A program made the position numbers and the translations under genes. Shown in pieces: positions 1-7,728 of a DNA stretch of 46,734 bases (position 1 is its first letter; the number at the start of each line of letters is the position of its first letter). The stretch is from Hespellia sp. (lineage in GTDB: Bacteria > Bacillota > Clostridia > Lachnospirales > Lachnospiraceae), in contig JAQUUC010000025.1 in the NCBI GenBank assembly GCA_028694105.1, forward strand, positions 1 to 46,734, in the 5' to 3' direction. The notes under the pieces were generated by a model. That model was given only the letters and a program-made list of their open reading frames with translations. It did not search any database and had not been told where the DNA came from.

Positions 1-5
1 AGAGC

Positions 6-599
6 ATGGCAGTAAATAGAGTTCCGGTTCTTAAAAGATGCAGATCATTAGGTATGGATCCAATTTATTTAGGAATCAATAAAAAATCAAACAGAACATT
101 AAAAAGAGCAAATAGAAAAATGAGTGAGTATGGTCTCCAGTTACGTGAGAAACAGAAAGCTAAATTTATCTATGGTGTATTAGAGAAACCTTTCAGAAAC
201 TATTACACAAAAGCAAAACAGATGAAGGGTATGACTGGTGAAAACCTGATGATCCTTCTTGAGACAAGATTAGATAACGTTATGTTCCGTATGGGATTAG
301 CAAGAACAAGACGTGAAGCTAGACAGATCGTAGATCACAAGCATGTATTGGTTAACGGTAAGCAGGTAAATATTCCTTCATACTTAATCAGTGCAGGGGA
401 TGTTATTGAAATCAAAGAAAAACACAAGAGCTCACCAAGATACAAAGAGATCTTAGAAGCAACAGGCGGAACTATGGTACCGGAGTGGTTAGATGTTGAT
501 ACTGAAAACCTCAAAGGAACTGTAAAAGAACTTCCACTCAGAGAAGCTATCGACGTACCTGTAGACGAGATGTTAATCGTCGAGTTATATTCTAAGTAA
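6..599 (+). CDS. rpsD: 30S ribosomal protein S4
   Basis: Primary 16S rRNA-binding protein of the small subunit body; in many bacteria it also represses its own operon. The 197-residue product has the usual S4 layout: a helical N-terminal part with the conserved run [12 protein letters not shown], then an S4 RNA-binding fold (about residues 88-150) containing [13 protein letters not shown] and [13 protein letters not shown]. Only one cysteine is visible near the N-terminus, so this looks like the zinc-free form. The gene begins at base 6 of the window, so its ribosome binding site and upstream partners (normally rpsM and rpsK) lie outside. It is followed 51 bp later by rpoA, as in the alpha operon of Firmicutes. 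Identification is secure. Confidence 0.97.
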   Translation: MAVNRVPVLKRCRSLGMDPIYLGINKKSNRTLKRANRKMSEYGLQLREKQKAKFIYGVLEKPFRNYYTKAKQMKGMTGENLMILLETRLDNVMFRMGLARTRREARQIVDHKHVLVNGKQVNIPSYLISAGDVIEIKEKHKSSPRYKEILEATGGTMVPEWLDVDTENLKGTVKELPLREAIDVPVDEMLIVELYSK

Positions 600-650
600 T
601 AAATAGGAACTGTAACAAGAATCCAGTATTCATAGCAGGAGGCGTGTGTA

Positions 651-1613
651 GTGTTTGATTTTAACAAACCAAATATCGAAATTACTGAAATTTCAGATGA
701 TAAAAAATACGGTAAATTTGTCGTAGAACCTTTGGAAAGAGGTTACGGAATAACACTTGGCAATTCTCTGAGAAGAATTATGCTTTCTTCCTTACCGGGC
801 TCTGCTATCAGCGCTGTCAAAATTGATGGTGTATTGCACGAGTTCAGTTCGATTCCGGGTGTGAAAGAAGATGTTACCGAGATTATCATGAATCTTAAAA
901 CCTTAGCGATCAAAAACAGTTCAGAATCAGATGAACCAAAGACTGCATATATTGAATTTGAAGGAGAAGGCGTTGTAACAGCTGCCGACATCCAGACGGA
1001 TTCTGATATCGAAATCATGAATCCGGAAACCGTTATCGCAACATTAAGCGGTGGAAAAGACAGTAAATTATACATGGAGCTTACCATTACAAATGGCAGG
1101 GGATATGTGAGTGCAGATAAGAATAAGAATGATGATCAGCCAATTATGGTCATCCCGATTGATTCTATCTATACACCAGTTGAGCGTGTAAATATCGCTG
1201 TTGAGAATACACGTGTAGGTCAGATCACTGACTTTGATAAACTTACATTGGACGTTTACACAAACGGTACATTGCTTCCGAACGAAGCTGTAAGTTTAGC
1301 AGCAAAGGTCCTTAACGAACATCTTAAATTATTCATTGATTTATCAGAAGTTGCTCAGGCAGCGGAAGTAATGATTGAAAAAGAAGATGACGAAAAGGAA
1401 AAAGTCCTTGAAATGAGTATTGATGAGTTAGAATTATCTGTTCGTTCATACAATTGTCTGAAGAGAGCAGGAATCAATACCGTTGAAGAGTTGACTAATA
1501 AGACATCCGAAGATATGATGAAGGTTCGTAACCTTGGTCGTAAATCTTTAGAAGAAGTATTAGCGAAATTAAAAGAACTCAACCTGAGCTTAAGCCCGGG
1601 GGAAGACAATTAA
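651..1613 (+). CDS. rpoA: DNA-directed RNA polymerase alpha subunit
   Basis: Scaffold subunit of RNA polymerase. The 320-residue protein has an N-terminal dimerisation domain (about 1-230, with [20 protein letters not shown]) and, after an acidic linker rich in Glu and Lys, a C-terminal DNA/activator-binding domain (about 250-315, with [16 protein letters not shown] and [11 protein letters not shown]). The start is GTG at 651, behind AGGAGG at 637-642, which fits spacing better than any internal ATG. It sits between rpsD and rplQ in the standard order. Length and motifs are normal. Confidence 0.97.
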   Translation: MFDFNKPNIEITEISDDKKYGKFVVEPLERGYGITLGNSLRRIMLSSLPGSAISAVKIDGVLHEFSSIPGVKEDVTEIIMNLKTLAIKNSSESDEPKTAYIEFEGEGVVTAADIQTDSDIEIMNPETVIATLSGGKDSKLYMELTITNGRGYVSADKNKNDDQPIMVIPIDSIYTPVERVNIAVENTRVGQITDFDKLTLDVYTNGTLLPNEAVSLAAKVLNEHLKLFIDLSEVAQAAEVMIEKEDDEKEKVLEMSIDELELSVRSYNCLKRAGINTVEELTNKTSEDMMKVRNLGRKSLEEVLAKLKELNLSLSPGEDN

Positions 1614-1707
1614 TATCCGTCAGTAAGCCCGAAGAGCGTGATGGAGCATCTGTATGATAAGCCCGAAGTGCACATGCAGATGTCACAATTAGGAGGATAT
1701 AAGAATT
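1614..1707 (+). other. rpoA-rplQ spacer with an imperfect direct repeat
   Basis: The 94-bp spacer holds two copies of TAAGCCCGAAG followed by GC-rich bases (about 1624-1637 and 1660-1673). A CATCTG at about 1647 can pair with CAGATG at about 1677, which would enclose the second copy in a hairpin just before the rplQ ribosome binding site (AGGAGG at 1692-1697). This may be a leader element tuning rplQ translation or only a remnant of a small repeat; the sequence does not decide. Confidence 0.35.
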
Positions 1708-2244
1708 ATGGCAAAATATAGAAAACTTGGCAGAACAGCCAGCCAGAGAAAAGCATTATTAAGAAATCAGGTTACTGCATTACTTAACAATGGCAAAATC
1801 GTTACAACAGAAGCAAAAGCGAAAGAAATCCGCAAGATTGCTGAAGGTCTGATCGCTTCTGCTGTAAAAGAAAAAGACAACTTCGATGAAGTAACTGTAA
1901 CAGCTAAAGTTGCCCGCAAGGACAAAGATGGCAAGAGAGTGAAAGAAGTTGTTGATGGTAAGAAAGTAACAGTTTACGATGAAGTTGAAAAGAAAATCCA
2001 AAAGGATCAGCCTAGCAAGCTTCATGCAAGAAGAGAAATGTTAAAGGTTCTCTACACTGTGACAGAAGTACCTGAAAAAGCAGCTGGTAAGAAAAAAAAT
2101 ACAAAGCAGGTTGATTTAACTGAAAAGTTATTCAATGAAATTGCTCCAAAGTATGCAGACCGTAAGGGTGGATATACAAGAATCGTTAAGATTGGTCAGC
2201 GTAAAGGTGACGCAGCAATGACAGTTCTGATTGAATTAGTATAA
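1708..2244 (+). CDS. rplQ: 50S ribosomal protein L17
   Basis: Large-subunit ribosomal protein near the exit tunnel. The N-terminus (MAKYRKLGRTASQRKALLRN) and C-terminus (YTRIVKIGQRKGDAAMTVLI) are typical of L17. At 178 residues it is longer than the roughly 120-130 residues seen in many bacteria. The extra length is a Lys-rich insertion at about residues 65-110 (DKDGKRVKEVVDGKK and following) and another around PEKAAGKKKNTKQ. Both ends are intact, so this is a lineage-specific expansion rather than damage. It is the last gene of the operon, with a strong hairpin terminator right after the stop. Confidence 0.96.
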   Translation: MAKYRKLGRTASQRKALLRNQVTALLNNGKIVTTEAKAKEIRKIAEGLIASAVKEKDNFDEVTVTAKVARKDKDGKRVKEVVDGKKVTVYDEVEKKIQKDQPSKLHARREMLKVLYTVTEVPEKAAGKKKNTKQVDLTEKLFNEIAPKYADRKGGYTRIVKIGQRKGDAAMTVLIELV

Positions 2245-2251
2245 TAATATT

Positions 2252-2284
2252 AAAAGGACAAGAGATTCATTCTCTTGTCCTTTT
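2252..2284 (+). terminator. Terminator of the rpsD-rpoA-rplQ operon
   Basis: A perfect 14-bp stem (AAAAGGACAAGAGA at 2252-2265, complementary arm 2271-2284) with a 5-base loop and a T run. The A/T tracts on both sides let it act also for the leftward hydrolase gene ending at 2315. Confidence 0.9.
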
Positions 2285-2314
2285 TGTCGCAAACAAAAGG
2301 TCCGCCGGACCTTG

Positions 2315-3355
2315 TTACCAGCTTTGGAAAAATACATTTCCGCCGACATTAATTCCGGAATGTCCGGTCCACGCCGTTAAGAAGAAATAACAATCACTTA
2401 CACTTGATAGTCTTGCACCGTTAATCGCATCCTGTGCGACTTGGATAGACAGACTGGTAGGTCCGTTGCGAAGAATGGTATCAAGTCGTCCGGTCCAAGT
2501 TGGCTCAAACTGTCCACTTGCATATACAACTCCATTAATCGAGTTCGGAAAACGGCTGCTGTTCACACGGTTCATGATTACCGTTGCGACAGCTAAGAGA
2601 TAATCATACTCCTGATAAGCTTCTGCCTGACAAATGGCAGCTAATAATGTAACATCACTGGAGCTTACATTGCTGTTGCCATCGGTCTGTGTGATATTTG
2701 ATGCGGCTTGTTTTTCAGCTTCTGCAGCAAGTGCTGCCGCTTCTTTTTCTTTGGCAGATGTCAGCTCAGCCTGAATTGCGTTTAAATCGGTGGATGCAGC
2801 AGTAGCCTGGGCTTCTAAATTACTTTGTTTTTCGTCAATGGATACCTTCATATCGGAGAGTGATGCCTGCTGGGCAGTTAATGCATCTTGTTCTTCACTC
2901 AGCTGCTGGTGTGTGTTGGTCAGTTCTGTTAATTGATCGCGGTCATAATCACTTATGTTCTGAATGAATTCTGCTTTATTCAGAAAATCACTCATATCTT
3001 CCGCGGTAAAAAGCATTTCTAAAAAGGAAGCACTTCCGGCTTCATAGAGGTATTTGATTCGTGATTTCATTGCCGAGTACTGAGAAGCTTCCTGCTTCTC
3101 TATCGCTTCAATATCGGACTGGCTTTGCAGAATAGCTCCCTGCGTCATAATAATCTGCTGCTCTACACCTTCAATTTCTTCTGCAAGTGAGACCAGCTCA
3201 TTGTTGATGGTGGTAATCTCATTCTGCTTTGATGCAGCAGAATTTTCCAAATCGTCCACAGTTGATGCATGAACTGTGACGGAAGAGAAAGCGAGAGTAC
3301 ACAGACAAGTCAGCGCAATGACAGAGCGCAGATACTTTTTTCTATGTATATTCAT
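2315..3355 (-). CDS. Secreted coiled-coil cell wall hydrolase, SleB/CwlJ-like catalytic domain
   Basis: Predicted exported peptidoglycan hydrolase of about 346 residues. The ATG at 3355 is chosen because AAAGGAA lies 8 bases upstream; the extra upstream codons have no such site. It has an N-terminal signal sequence (positively charged NIHRKKYLR, hydrophobic SVIALTCLCTLAFSSVTVHA), a long coiled coil (about residues 35-215, many Glu/Gln/Ala heptads, similar in style to PcsB-type hydrolases), a Ser/Asn-rich linker, and a C-terminal Hydrolase_2 domain starting VTLLAAICQAEAYQEYDYLL and holding AVATVIMNRV and the SGQFEPTW region. The Glu after AICQA is the expected catalytic residue in this family. 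The coiled coil suggests control by a membrane partner such as FtsEX, but that is inference. Whether it acts in sporulation or vegetative growth cannot be told. Confidence 0.85.
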   Translation of the reverse strand: MNIHRKKYLRSVIALTCLCTLAFSSVTVHASTVDDLENSAASKQNEITTINNELVSLAEEIEGVEQQIIMTQGAILQSQSDIEAIEKQEASQYSAMKSRIKYLYEAGSASFLEMLFTAEDMSDFLNKAEFIQNISDYDRDQLTELTNTHQQLSEEQDALTAQQASLSDMKVSIDEKQSNLEAQATAASTDLNAIQAELTSAKEKEAAALAAEAEKQAASNITQTDGNSNVSSSDVTLLAAICQAEAYQEYDYLLAVATVIMNRVNSSRFPNSINGVVYASGQFEPTWTGRLDTILRNGPTSLSIQVAQDAINGARLSSVSDCYFFLTAWTGHSGINVGGNVFFQSW

Positions 3356-3384
3356 ATCATATTTCCTTTCGTGACATATTTTCA

Positions 3385-3504
3385 CCACTTAAATCTAAGA
3401 TTTTGGAGTGGGGTTTCCTGTTCAATGGCGCTTTTGCGCTAAGTTTGTACAGGCTATCCCTGCGTGTCCCGCAGTTGATTCAGCCGGATACGGCTGTCAA
3501 AGTA
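3385..3504 (-). ncRNA. Candidate structured RNA or riboswitch-like leader before the cell wall hydrolase (raiA-motif-like)
   Basis: Read on the minus strand, about 120 bases after the predicted start of transcription form a run of hairpins: CAGCCG/CGGCTG (3491-3496 with 3481-3486), CTGCG/CGCAG (3470-3474 with 3460-3464), CCTGT/ACAGG (3449-3453 with 3417-3421) capped by GCGC-AAAA-GCGC, and CCACT/AGTGG (3407-3411 with 3385-3389) containing AAATC/GATTT. Between them are unpaired stretches such as GAATCAA, GGGATAG, ACAAACTTA, CATTGAA and AAACCCC that look like conserved RNA loops. The layout is reminiscent of the raiA RNA motif of Firmicutes, recalled from memory and not verified. It could be an independent small RNA or a leader controlling the hydrolase. 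Confidence 0.55.
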
Positions 3505-3510
3505 ACCTTT

Positions 3511-3539
3511 ATTATACTACAAATTGCATTCTGGCGCAA
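3511..3539 (-). promoter_or_regulatory. Promoter for the structured RNA and cell wall hydrolase
   Basis: On the minus strand a perfect TATAAT (complement of 3511-3516) follows a weak TTGCGC -35 (complement of 3534-3539) with a 17-base spacer. The predicted start near 3504 puts the whole hairpin series inside the transcript. Confidence 0.65.
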
Positions 3540-3584
3540 ATTTTGCTATGATGTTACATAGTAGGATAAGAGTGAGGATTTAAA

Positions 3585-4427
3585 ATGACAACATATGAGA
3601 AAAAACCAATTAAAATGATTGGGCTGGATATGGACGGGACGGTGCTGACAACAAAGAAAGAGCTGCGGCCGTACACCATTGATATCATAAAGAGAGCAAT
3701 TGCACAGAATGTGACGGTTTTAGTTGCAACAGGCAGGCCAATTACCGGAATTCCAAAGGAATTCAGTGAGATTCCGGGTGTACGGTATGCTCTGACAGCG
3801 AATGGCGCGAGAATATTTGATACAGAACAGCATAAGATTCTGTATGAACATCTTCTGCCGTTGGAACAGGCATGTCGGATTCTGGATATTTTTGATAAAT
3901 ATGATACATTGCAGGAGATCTATTTTGACGGTCAGGGATATGCAGAACGCGAAAAATTAGAGCGAGTGGAGGATTATCTTCTGGATTCGAATATGGCAGC
4001 ATATATTCGAAATACCAGAAAGCCGGTGGATAATCTCCGGGATTTTATTGGAGAGAAAAAGCAGGATATGGATAAGACACAGGCACTGTTCGCCGATTTA
4101 AATGACCGAGAAAAGGCACTTGCGCAGATAAGAGAGACTGAGAATCTGACCGTTGCGTGTTCACAGGCAACCAATATTGAAATTAATTCTCCGGGAATTA
4201 ATAAAGGGATTGGACTGCTGAAGCTTGGAGAATATCTTGGAATCAAGAGAGAAGAAATTATGGCATGCGGCGATGGTGAAAATGATATTGAGATGCTTCG
4301 TGAAGTCGGCTTTGGAGTTGCAGTGAAGAATGCAGAATCAGGAGTGAAAGCTGTGGCAGATTACATTACGGGAAGTAATGATGACGAGGGAGTGGCAAAG
4401 GCAATTGAAAAATTTGTACTCTTATAG
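3585..4427 (+). CDS. Cof-type HAD-IIB family phosphatase
   Basis: Cytoplasmic Mg-dependent phosphatase of the haloacid dehalogenase superfamily, about 280 residues. Motif I is GLDMDGTVL (about residues 13-21; first Asp nucleophile), motif II is VLVATGRP, and motifs III/IV are the NKGIGLLKL lysine and ACGDGENDIEML aspartates. The C2B cap domain lies between motifs II and III, as in Cof/YidA/YkrA proteins, whose substrates are usually sugar phosphates or flavin/pyridoxal phosphates. The exact substrate cannot be assigned. GTGAGGA lies just upstream of the ATG. The next gene, uppP, follows after 42 bp and may be co-transcribed. Confidence 0.9.
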   Translation: MTTYEKKPIKMIGLDMDGTVLTTKKELRPYTIDIIKRAIAQNVTVLVATGRPITGIPKEFSEIPGVRYALTANGARIFDTEQHKILYEHLLPLEQACRILDIFDKYDTLQEIYFDGQGYAEREKLERVEDYLLDSNMAAYIRNTRKPVDNLRDFIGEKKQDMDKTQALFADLNDREKALAQIRETENLTVACSQATNIEINSPGINKGIGLLKLGEYLGIKREEIMACGDGENDIEMLREVGFGVAVKNAESGVKAVADYITGSNDDEGVAKAIEKFVLL

Positions 4428-4469
4428 AAACGCAGTGATACATTAAGAAAGAATGAGGAGAGAAGAATT

Positions 4470-5294
4470 ATGTTAGAAGCATTAAAGGTTATTATTCTTG
4501 GTATTGTAGAAGGAATTACAGAATGGCTGCCAATCAGTAGTACGGGACATCTGATTCTTGTGGAGGAGTTTATTAAGCTGACCTCGACAGAAAACTTTAT
4601 TTCGATGTTCAATGTTGTCATTCAGCTGGGCGCAATCATGGCGGTTGTCGTGATTTATTTTCATAAGCTGAATCCATTTTCACCAAAAAAGACAGAGAAA
4701 CAGAAAATGCTCACAATTCAGCTGTGGGTGAAGGTGCTTATCGCGTCGATACCGGCTGCCATCATCGGCCTGTTATTTGATGATTATATTGATGAGCATT
4801 TTATGAATTACGTCGTGGTTGCCTGCACATTGATTATATATGGTGTACTTTTCATCATTGTTGAAAAGAGACATGAAGGGATGGAACCTAAAATCAAACG
4901 CCTTTCGGATCTGGACCTTAAGACCGTAGCTTTGATTGGAGTCTTTCAGGTACTTTCTCTGATTCCGGGAACATCCAGATCCGGAGCAACCATCATCGGA
5001 GGACTGATTCTTGGAGCATCACGAAGTGTTGCGGCTGAGTTTACCTTCTTTTTGGCAATTCCGGTCATGTTTGGAGCCAGTCTGCTCAAGATTGTAAAGT
5101 TCGGACTTGCATTTACTGCGGGGCAGTTCGGGCTGTTGTTACTTGGATGTCTGGTATCGTTCGGAGTTTCTTATGTGGCAATTAAATTCCTGATGGGATA
5201 TATCAAGAAGAATGATTTCAAGGTATTTGGGTACTATCGAATCGTACTGGGATTCATTGTTTTACTTTATTTTGGAATTACATCTTTGTTTTAG
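4470..5294 (+). CDS. uppP: Undecaprenyl-diphosphate phosphatase
   Basis: Integral membrane enzyme (BacA family) that dephosphorylates undecaprenyl pyrophosphate so that the lipid carrier can be reused for peptidoglycan and other wall polymers; it can give bacitracin resistance when abundant. The 274-residue protein shows the two family signatures: [15 protein letters not shown] near residues 14-28 and [10 protein letters not shown] near residues 169-178, which form the active site, and about eight hydrophobic segments. The ribosome binding site is GAGGAGAG before the ATG. No missing residues seen. Confidence 0.96.
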   Translation: MLEALKVIILGIVEGITEWLPISSTGHLILVEEFIKLTSTENFISMFNVVIQLGAIMAVVVIYFHKLNPFSPKKTEKQKMLTIQLWVKVLIASIPAAIIGLLFDDYIDEHFMNYVVVACTLIIYGVLFIIVEKRHEGMEPKIKRLSDLDLKTVALIGVFQVLSLIPGTSRSGATIIGGLILGASRSVAAEFTFFLAIPVMFGASLLKIVKFGLAFTAGQFGLLLLGCLVSFGVSYVAIKFLMGYIKKNDFKVFGYYRIVLGFIVLLYFGITSLF

Positions 5295-5367
5295 ACTGAA
5301 AACATGGTAAAATAAAGCCGTTGTATATTTATACATAATAGTTGATAAAGTAGTGGAGGAAAAGATT

Positions 5368-6150
5368 ATGAAAATGAAAAAGTTATTAAGTGTAGTATTA
5401 GTAGCTGCATGTACACTTTCTATGGCAGCATGTGGCTCAGGAGAATCTAAGAACACTGGATCAGCTTCCGATGATTCAGACACACTGGTTATGGCAACGA
5501 ACGCAGAGTTCCCGCCATATGAATATCATGACGGTGATGAGATCGTTGGTATCGATGCAGAATTTGCTGCAGCAATTGCAGACAAGCTGGGAAAAGAGCT
5601 TAAGATTGAAGATATGGCATTTGATTCTATCATCCCGGCTGTTCAGGGCGGAAAAGCTGATTTTGGTGCGGCAGGTATGACCGTGACAGATGAGAGAAAG
5701 ACGCAGGTTGATTTCTCGGACAGCTATTATACAGGACGTCAGGTTATTATTGTAGCAGAAGGATCTGATTTTGCCACACCGGAAGATTTGGAAGGCAAGA
5801 AGATTGGCGTTCAGCTTGGCACAACAGGAGATATCTATGCATCCGATACACCGGAAAACGGTGGATACGGAGAAGAAAATATTGAACGATTCAATAAGGG
5901 ATTTGAGGCAGTCCAATCACTTCTTCAGGGAAAAATCGACGCGGTTATCATTGATGACCAGCCGGCAAAGGCGTTTGTAGCAGAGAATGATGGTCTTAAG
6001 ATTCTTGATACAGAATACATCGAAGAAGAATATGCATTATGCTTCAAAAAAGACAGCAAGCTTGTAGCAGAAGTAAATGATGCAATTGCTGCATTAAAAG
6101 AAGACGGAACATTTGATAAAATCGTAGCAAAATACATTACTGCAGAATAG
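5368..6150 (+). CDS. Amino acid ABC transporter substrate-binding lipoprotein
   Basis: Extracellular solute-binding protein, family 3, tethered as a lipoprotein. The ATG at 5368 is preceded by GGAGGAAAAG. The signal peptide KMKKLLSVVLVAACTLSMAA ends in a lipobox with the modified Cys of AACGSG at about residue 21. The mature part starts with LVMATNAEFPPYEYHDGDEI, typical of polar amino-acid binders, and carries GIDAEFAAAIADKLG and MTVTDERKTQVDFSDSYY. It is the first gene of a three-gene import operon with permease and ATPase. The ligand is probably a polar or charged amino acid, but this cannot be fixed by eye. Confidence 0.93.
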   Translation: MKMKKLLSVVLVAACTLSMAACGSGESKNTGSASDDSDTLVMATNAEFPPYEYHDGDEIVGIDAEFAAAIADKLGKELKIEDMAFDSIIPAVQGGKADFGAAGMTVTDERKTQVDFSDSYYTGRQVIIVAEGSDFATPEDLEGKKIGVQLGTTGDIYASDTPENGGYGEENIERFNKGFEAVQSLLQGKIDAVIIDDQPAKAFVAENDGLKILDTEYIEEEYALCFKKDSKLVAEVNDAIAALKEDGTFDKIVAKYITAE

Positions 6151-6162
6151 GATCAGGTAGTT

Positions 6163-6852
6163 ATGGCAAATTTTCAGGATAAATTTATTCTCAATTTCAT
6201 AACGGATAACCGCTGGCATTATATCTGGAATGGACTTCTTACCACACTGCAGATTACCTTCTTTGCAGTGCTGCTTGGTATTACACTGGGATTTTTGATT
6301 GCGATTGTTCGTTCCACGCATGACAAGACTGGACGGATGAAAATTGGAAATGTAATCTGTAACATTTACATTACGGTCATCCGTGGCACACCGGTTGTTG
6401 TACAGCTTATGATTATTTATTATGTGGTATTTTCAAGTGTGGATATCAATAAAGTAATCGTTGCAATCCTTGCATTTGGTATGAATTCCGGTGCGTATGT
6501 TGCCGAGATTTTCCGCTCGGGTATTATGTCTGTTGATCAGGGGCAGTTTGAGGCAGGACGCAGTCTCGGTTTCAATTACAGACAGACCATGATACATATT
6601 ATTACGCCACAGGCATTTAAGAACGTTCTACCTGCACTGGGCAATGAGTTTATTGTATTGTTAAAAGAAACTTCAGTTTCCGGATATATTGCAATGCAGG
6701 ATCTGACGAAGGGCGGAGATATCATCCGAAGCAGAACATTCGATGCATTTATGCCGCTGATTGCGGTAGCAATTATCTATCTTGTCATGGTTATGATTTT
6801 CTCAAAACTTGTATCCATGCTGGAAAGGAGGCTGCGTAACAGTGACCACTAA
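6163..6852 (+). CDS. Amino acid ABC transporter permease
   Basis: Inner-membrane permease of the His/Glu/Gln/Arg family, 229 residues, starting 12 bp after the binding-protein gene. It has about five membrane segments and the EAA-type loop [20 protein letters not shown] (coupling to the ATPase), followed by [14 protein letters not shown] and LLKETSV, which are characteristic of this family. The early segment [20 protein letters not shown] is the usual first helix. One permease gene implies a homodimer. Its end overlaps the ATPase gene by 11 bp, which suggests translational coupling. Confidence 0.94.
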   Translation: MANFQDKFILNFITDNRWHYIWNGLLTTLQITFFAVLLGITLGFLIAIVRSTHDKTGRMKIGNVICNIYITVIRGTPVVVQLMIIYYVVFSSVDINKVIVAILAFGMNSGAYVAEIFRSGIMSVDQGQFEAGRSLGFNYRQTMIHIITPQAFKNVLPALGNEFIVLLKETSVSGYIAMQDLTKGGDIIRSRTFDAFMPLIAVAIIYLVMVMIFSKLVSMLERRLRNSDH

Positions 6853-7588
6853 CGGAGATGTATTAATTAAGGTTGACGATGTACACAAGGTGTATAATAA
6901 AAAGCTCCATGCATTAAACGGAGTCTCTAATGAGATTAGAAAAGGGGAAGTGGTTGTGATCATCGGACCATCCGGTTCTGGTAAATCCACATTTCTCCGC
7001 TCACTGAATTTATTAGAGGTTCCTACAACGGGGCATATCTATTTTGAAGGTACCGATATTACGAGTAAGAAGACGGATATCGATAAGCACAGACAGAAGA
7101 TGGGAATGGTATTCCAGCACTTCAATCTATTCCCTCATAAGACGATTTTAGACAATATTACGCTTGCGCCTATGAAGTTATTGGGTAAGAGCAAAGAAGA
7201 GGCTCAGAAGCGCGGTATGGAGCTCTTAAGGCTGGTTGGGCTGGAAGAGAAGGCGAATGGTTATCCGTCTCAGTTGTCCGGCGGTCAGAAGCAGCGTATT
7301 GCGATTGTCCGTTCCCTCGCCATGGATCCGGATGTGATGCTCTTTGATGAGCCCACATCGGCACTTGATCCTGAGATGGTAGGTGAGGTACTGGAACTGA
7401 TGAAAAAGCTGGCTCATGACGGGATGACCATGGTGGTTGTCACACATGAGATGGGATTTGCGAAAGAAGTTGGAACAAGATGTATCTTCATGGATGAAGG
7501 GCAGATAAAAGAAGAAGGTGCTCCGGAAGAATTTTTCGATCATCCGACAGAACCGAGACTTCAGGATTTCTTATCGAAAGTATTATAA
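6842..7588 (+). CDS. Amino acid ABC transporter ATP-binding protein
   Basis: Cytoplasmic ATPase (GlnQ/HisP type), about 248 residues. Walker A is GPSGSGKST, the signature is LSGGQKQR, Walker B is [14 protein letters not shown], and the switch His is in [11 protein letters not shown] chose GTG at 6842 because AGGAGG at 6826-6831 is 10 bases upstream, and because the first residues ([18 protein letters not shown]) match the normal start of this family; an upstream in-frame start at 6809 would add residues inside the permease gene. It completes the uptake operon, which ends at a hairpin terminator. Confidence 0.94.
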   Translation: MTTNGDVLIKVDDVHKVYNKKLHALNGVSNEIRKGEVVVIIGPSGSGKSTFLRSLNLLEVPTTGHIYFEGTDITSKKTDIDKHRQKMGMVFQHFNLFPHKTILDNITLAPMKLLGKSKEEAQKRGMELLRLVGLEEKANGYPSQLSGGQKQRIAIVRSLAMDPDVMLFDEPTSALDPEMVGEVLELMKKLAHDGMTMVVVTHEMGFAKEVGTRCIFMDEGQIKEEGAPEEFFDHPTEPRLQDFLSKVL

Positions 7589-7598
7589 AAGTATTTTT

Positions 7599-7645
7599 AG
7601 AACAGTGTGAAGGAAGGATACCCCTTTTTTACACTGTTCTTTTCT
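7599..7645 (+). terminator. Terminator of the amino acid ABC operon
   Basis: AGAACAGTGT (7599-7608) pairs with ACACTGTTCT (7631-7640). The long loop itself can pair through AAGG/CCTT, and Ts follow. Confidence 0.8.
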
Positions 7646-7728
7646 GTTCGCCATAGTGTACAAAATGGTTGCCAGTGGCAAGCATTTTCGTTATACTTGA
7701 CTGAGATAAAGAAGAGGTGATATTTGAC

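Noticed and set aside
3385-3504. c-di-AMP (ydaO/yuaA) riboswitch in front of the cell wall hydrolase
   Set aside because: Hydrolase genes are frequent targets, but the conserved CCGACAGCUAACCUCG-type 3' core and the GGGGUGAAUC element are not found; the hairpin order is different.
4361-4664. Antisense open reading frames such as those opposite uppP and many others throughout
   Set aside because: They lie opposite well-supported genes, lack ribosome binding sites and have no recognisable domains.
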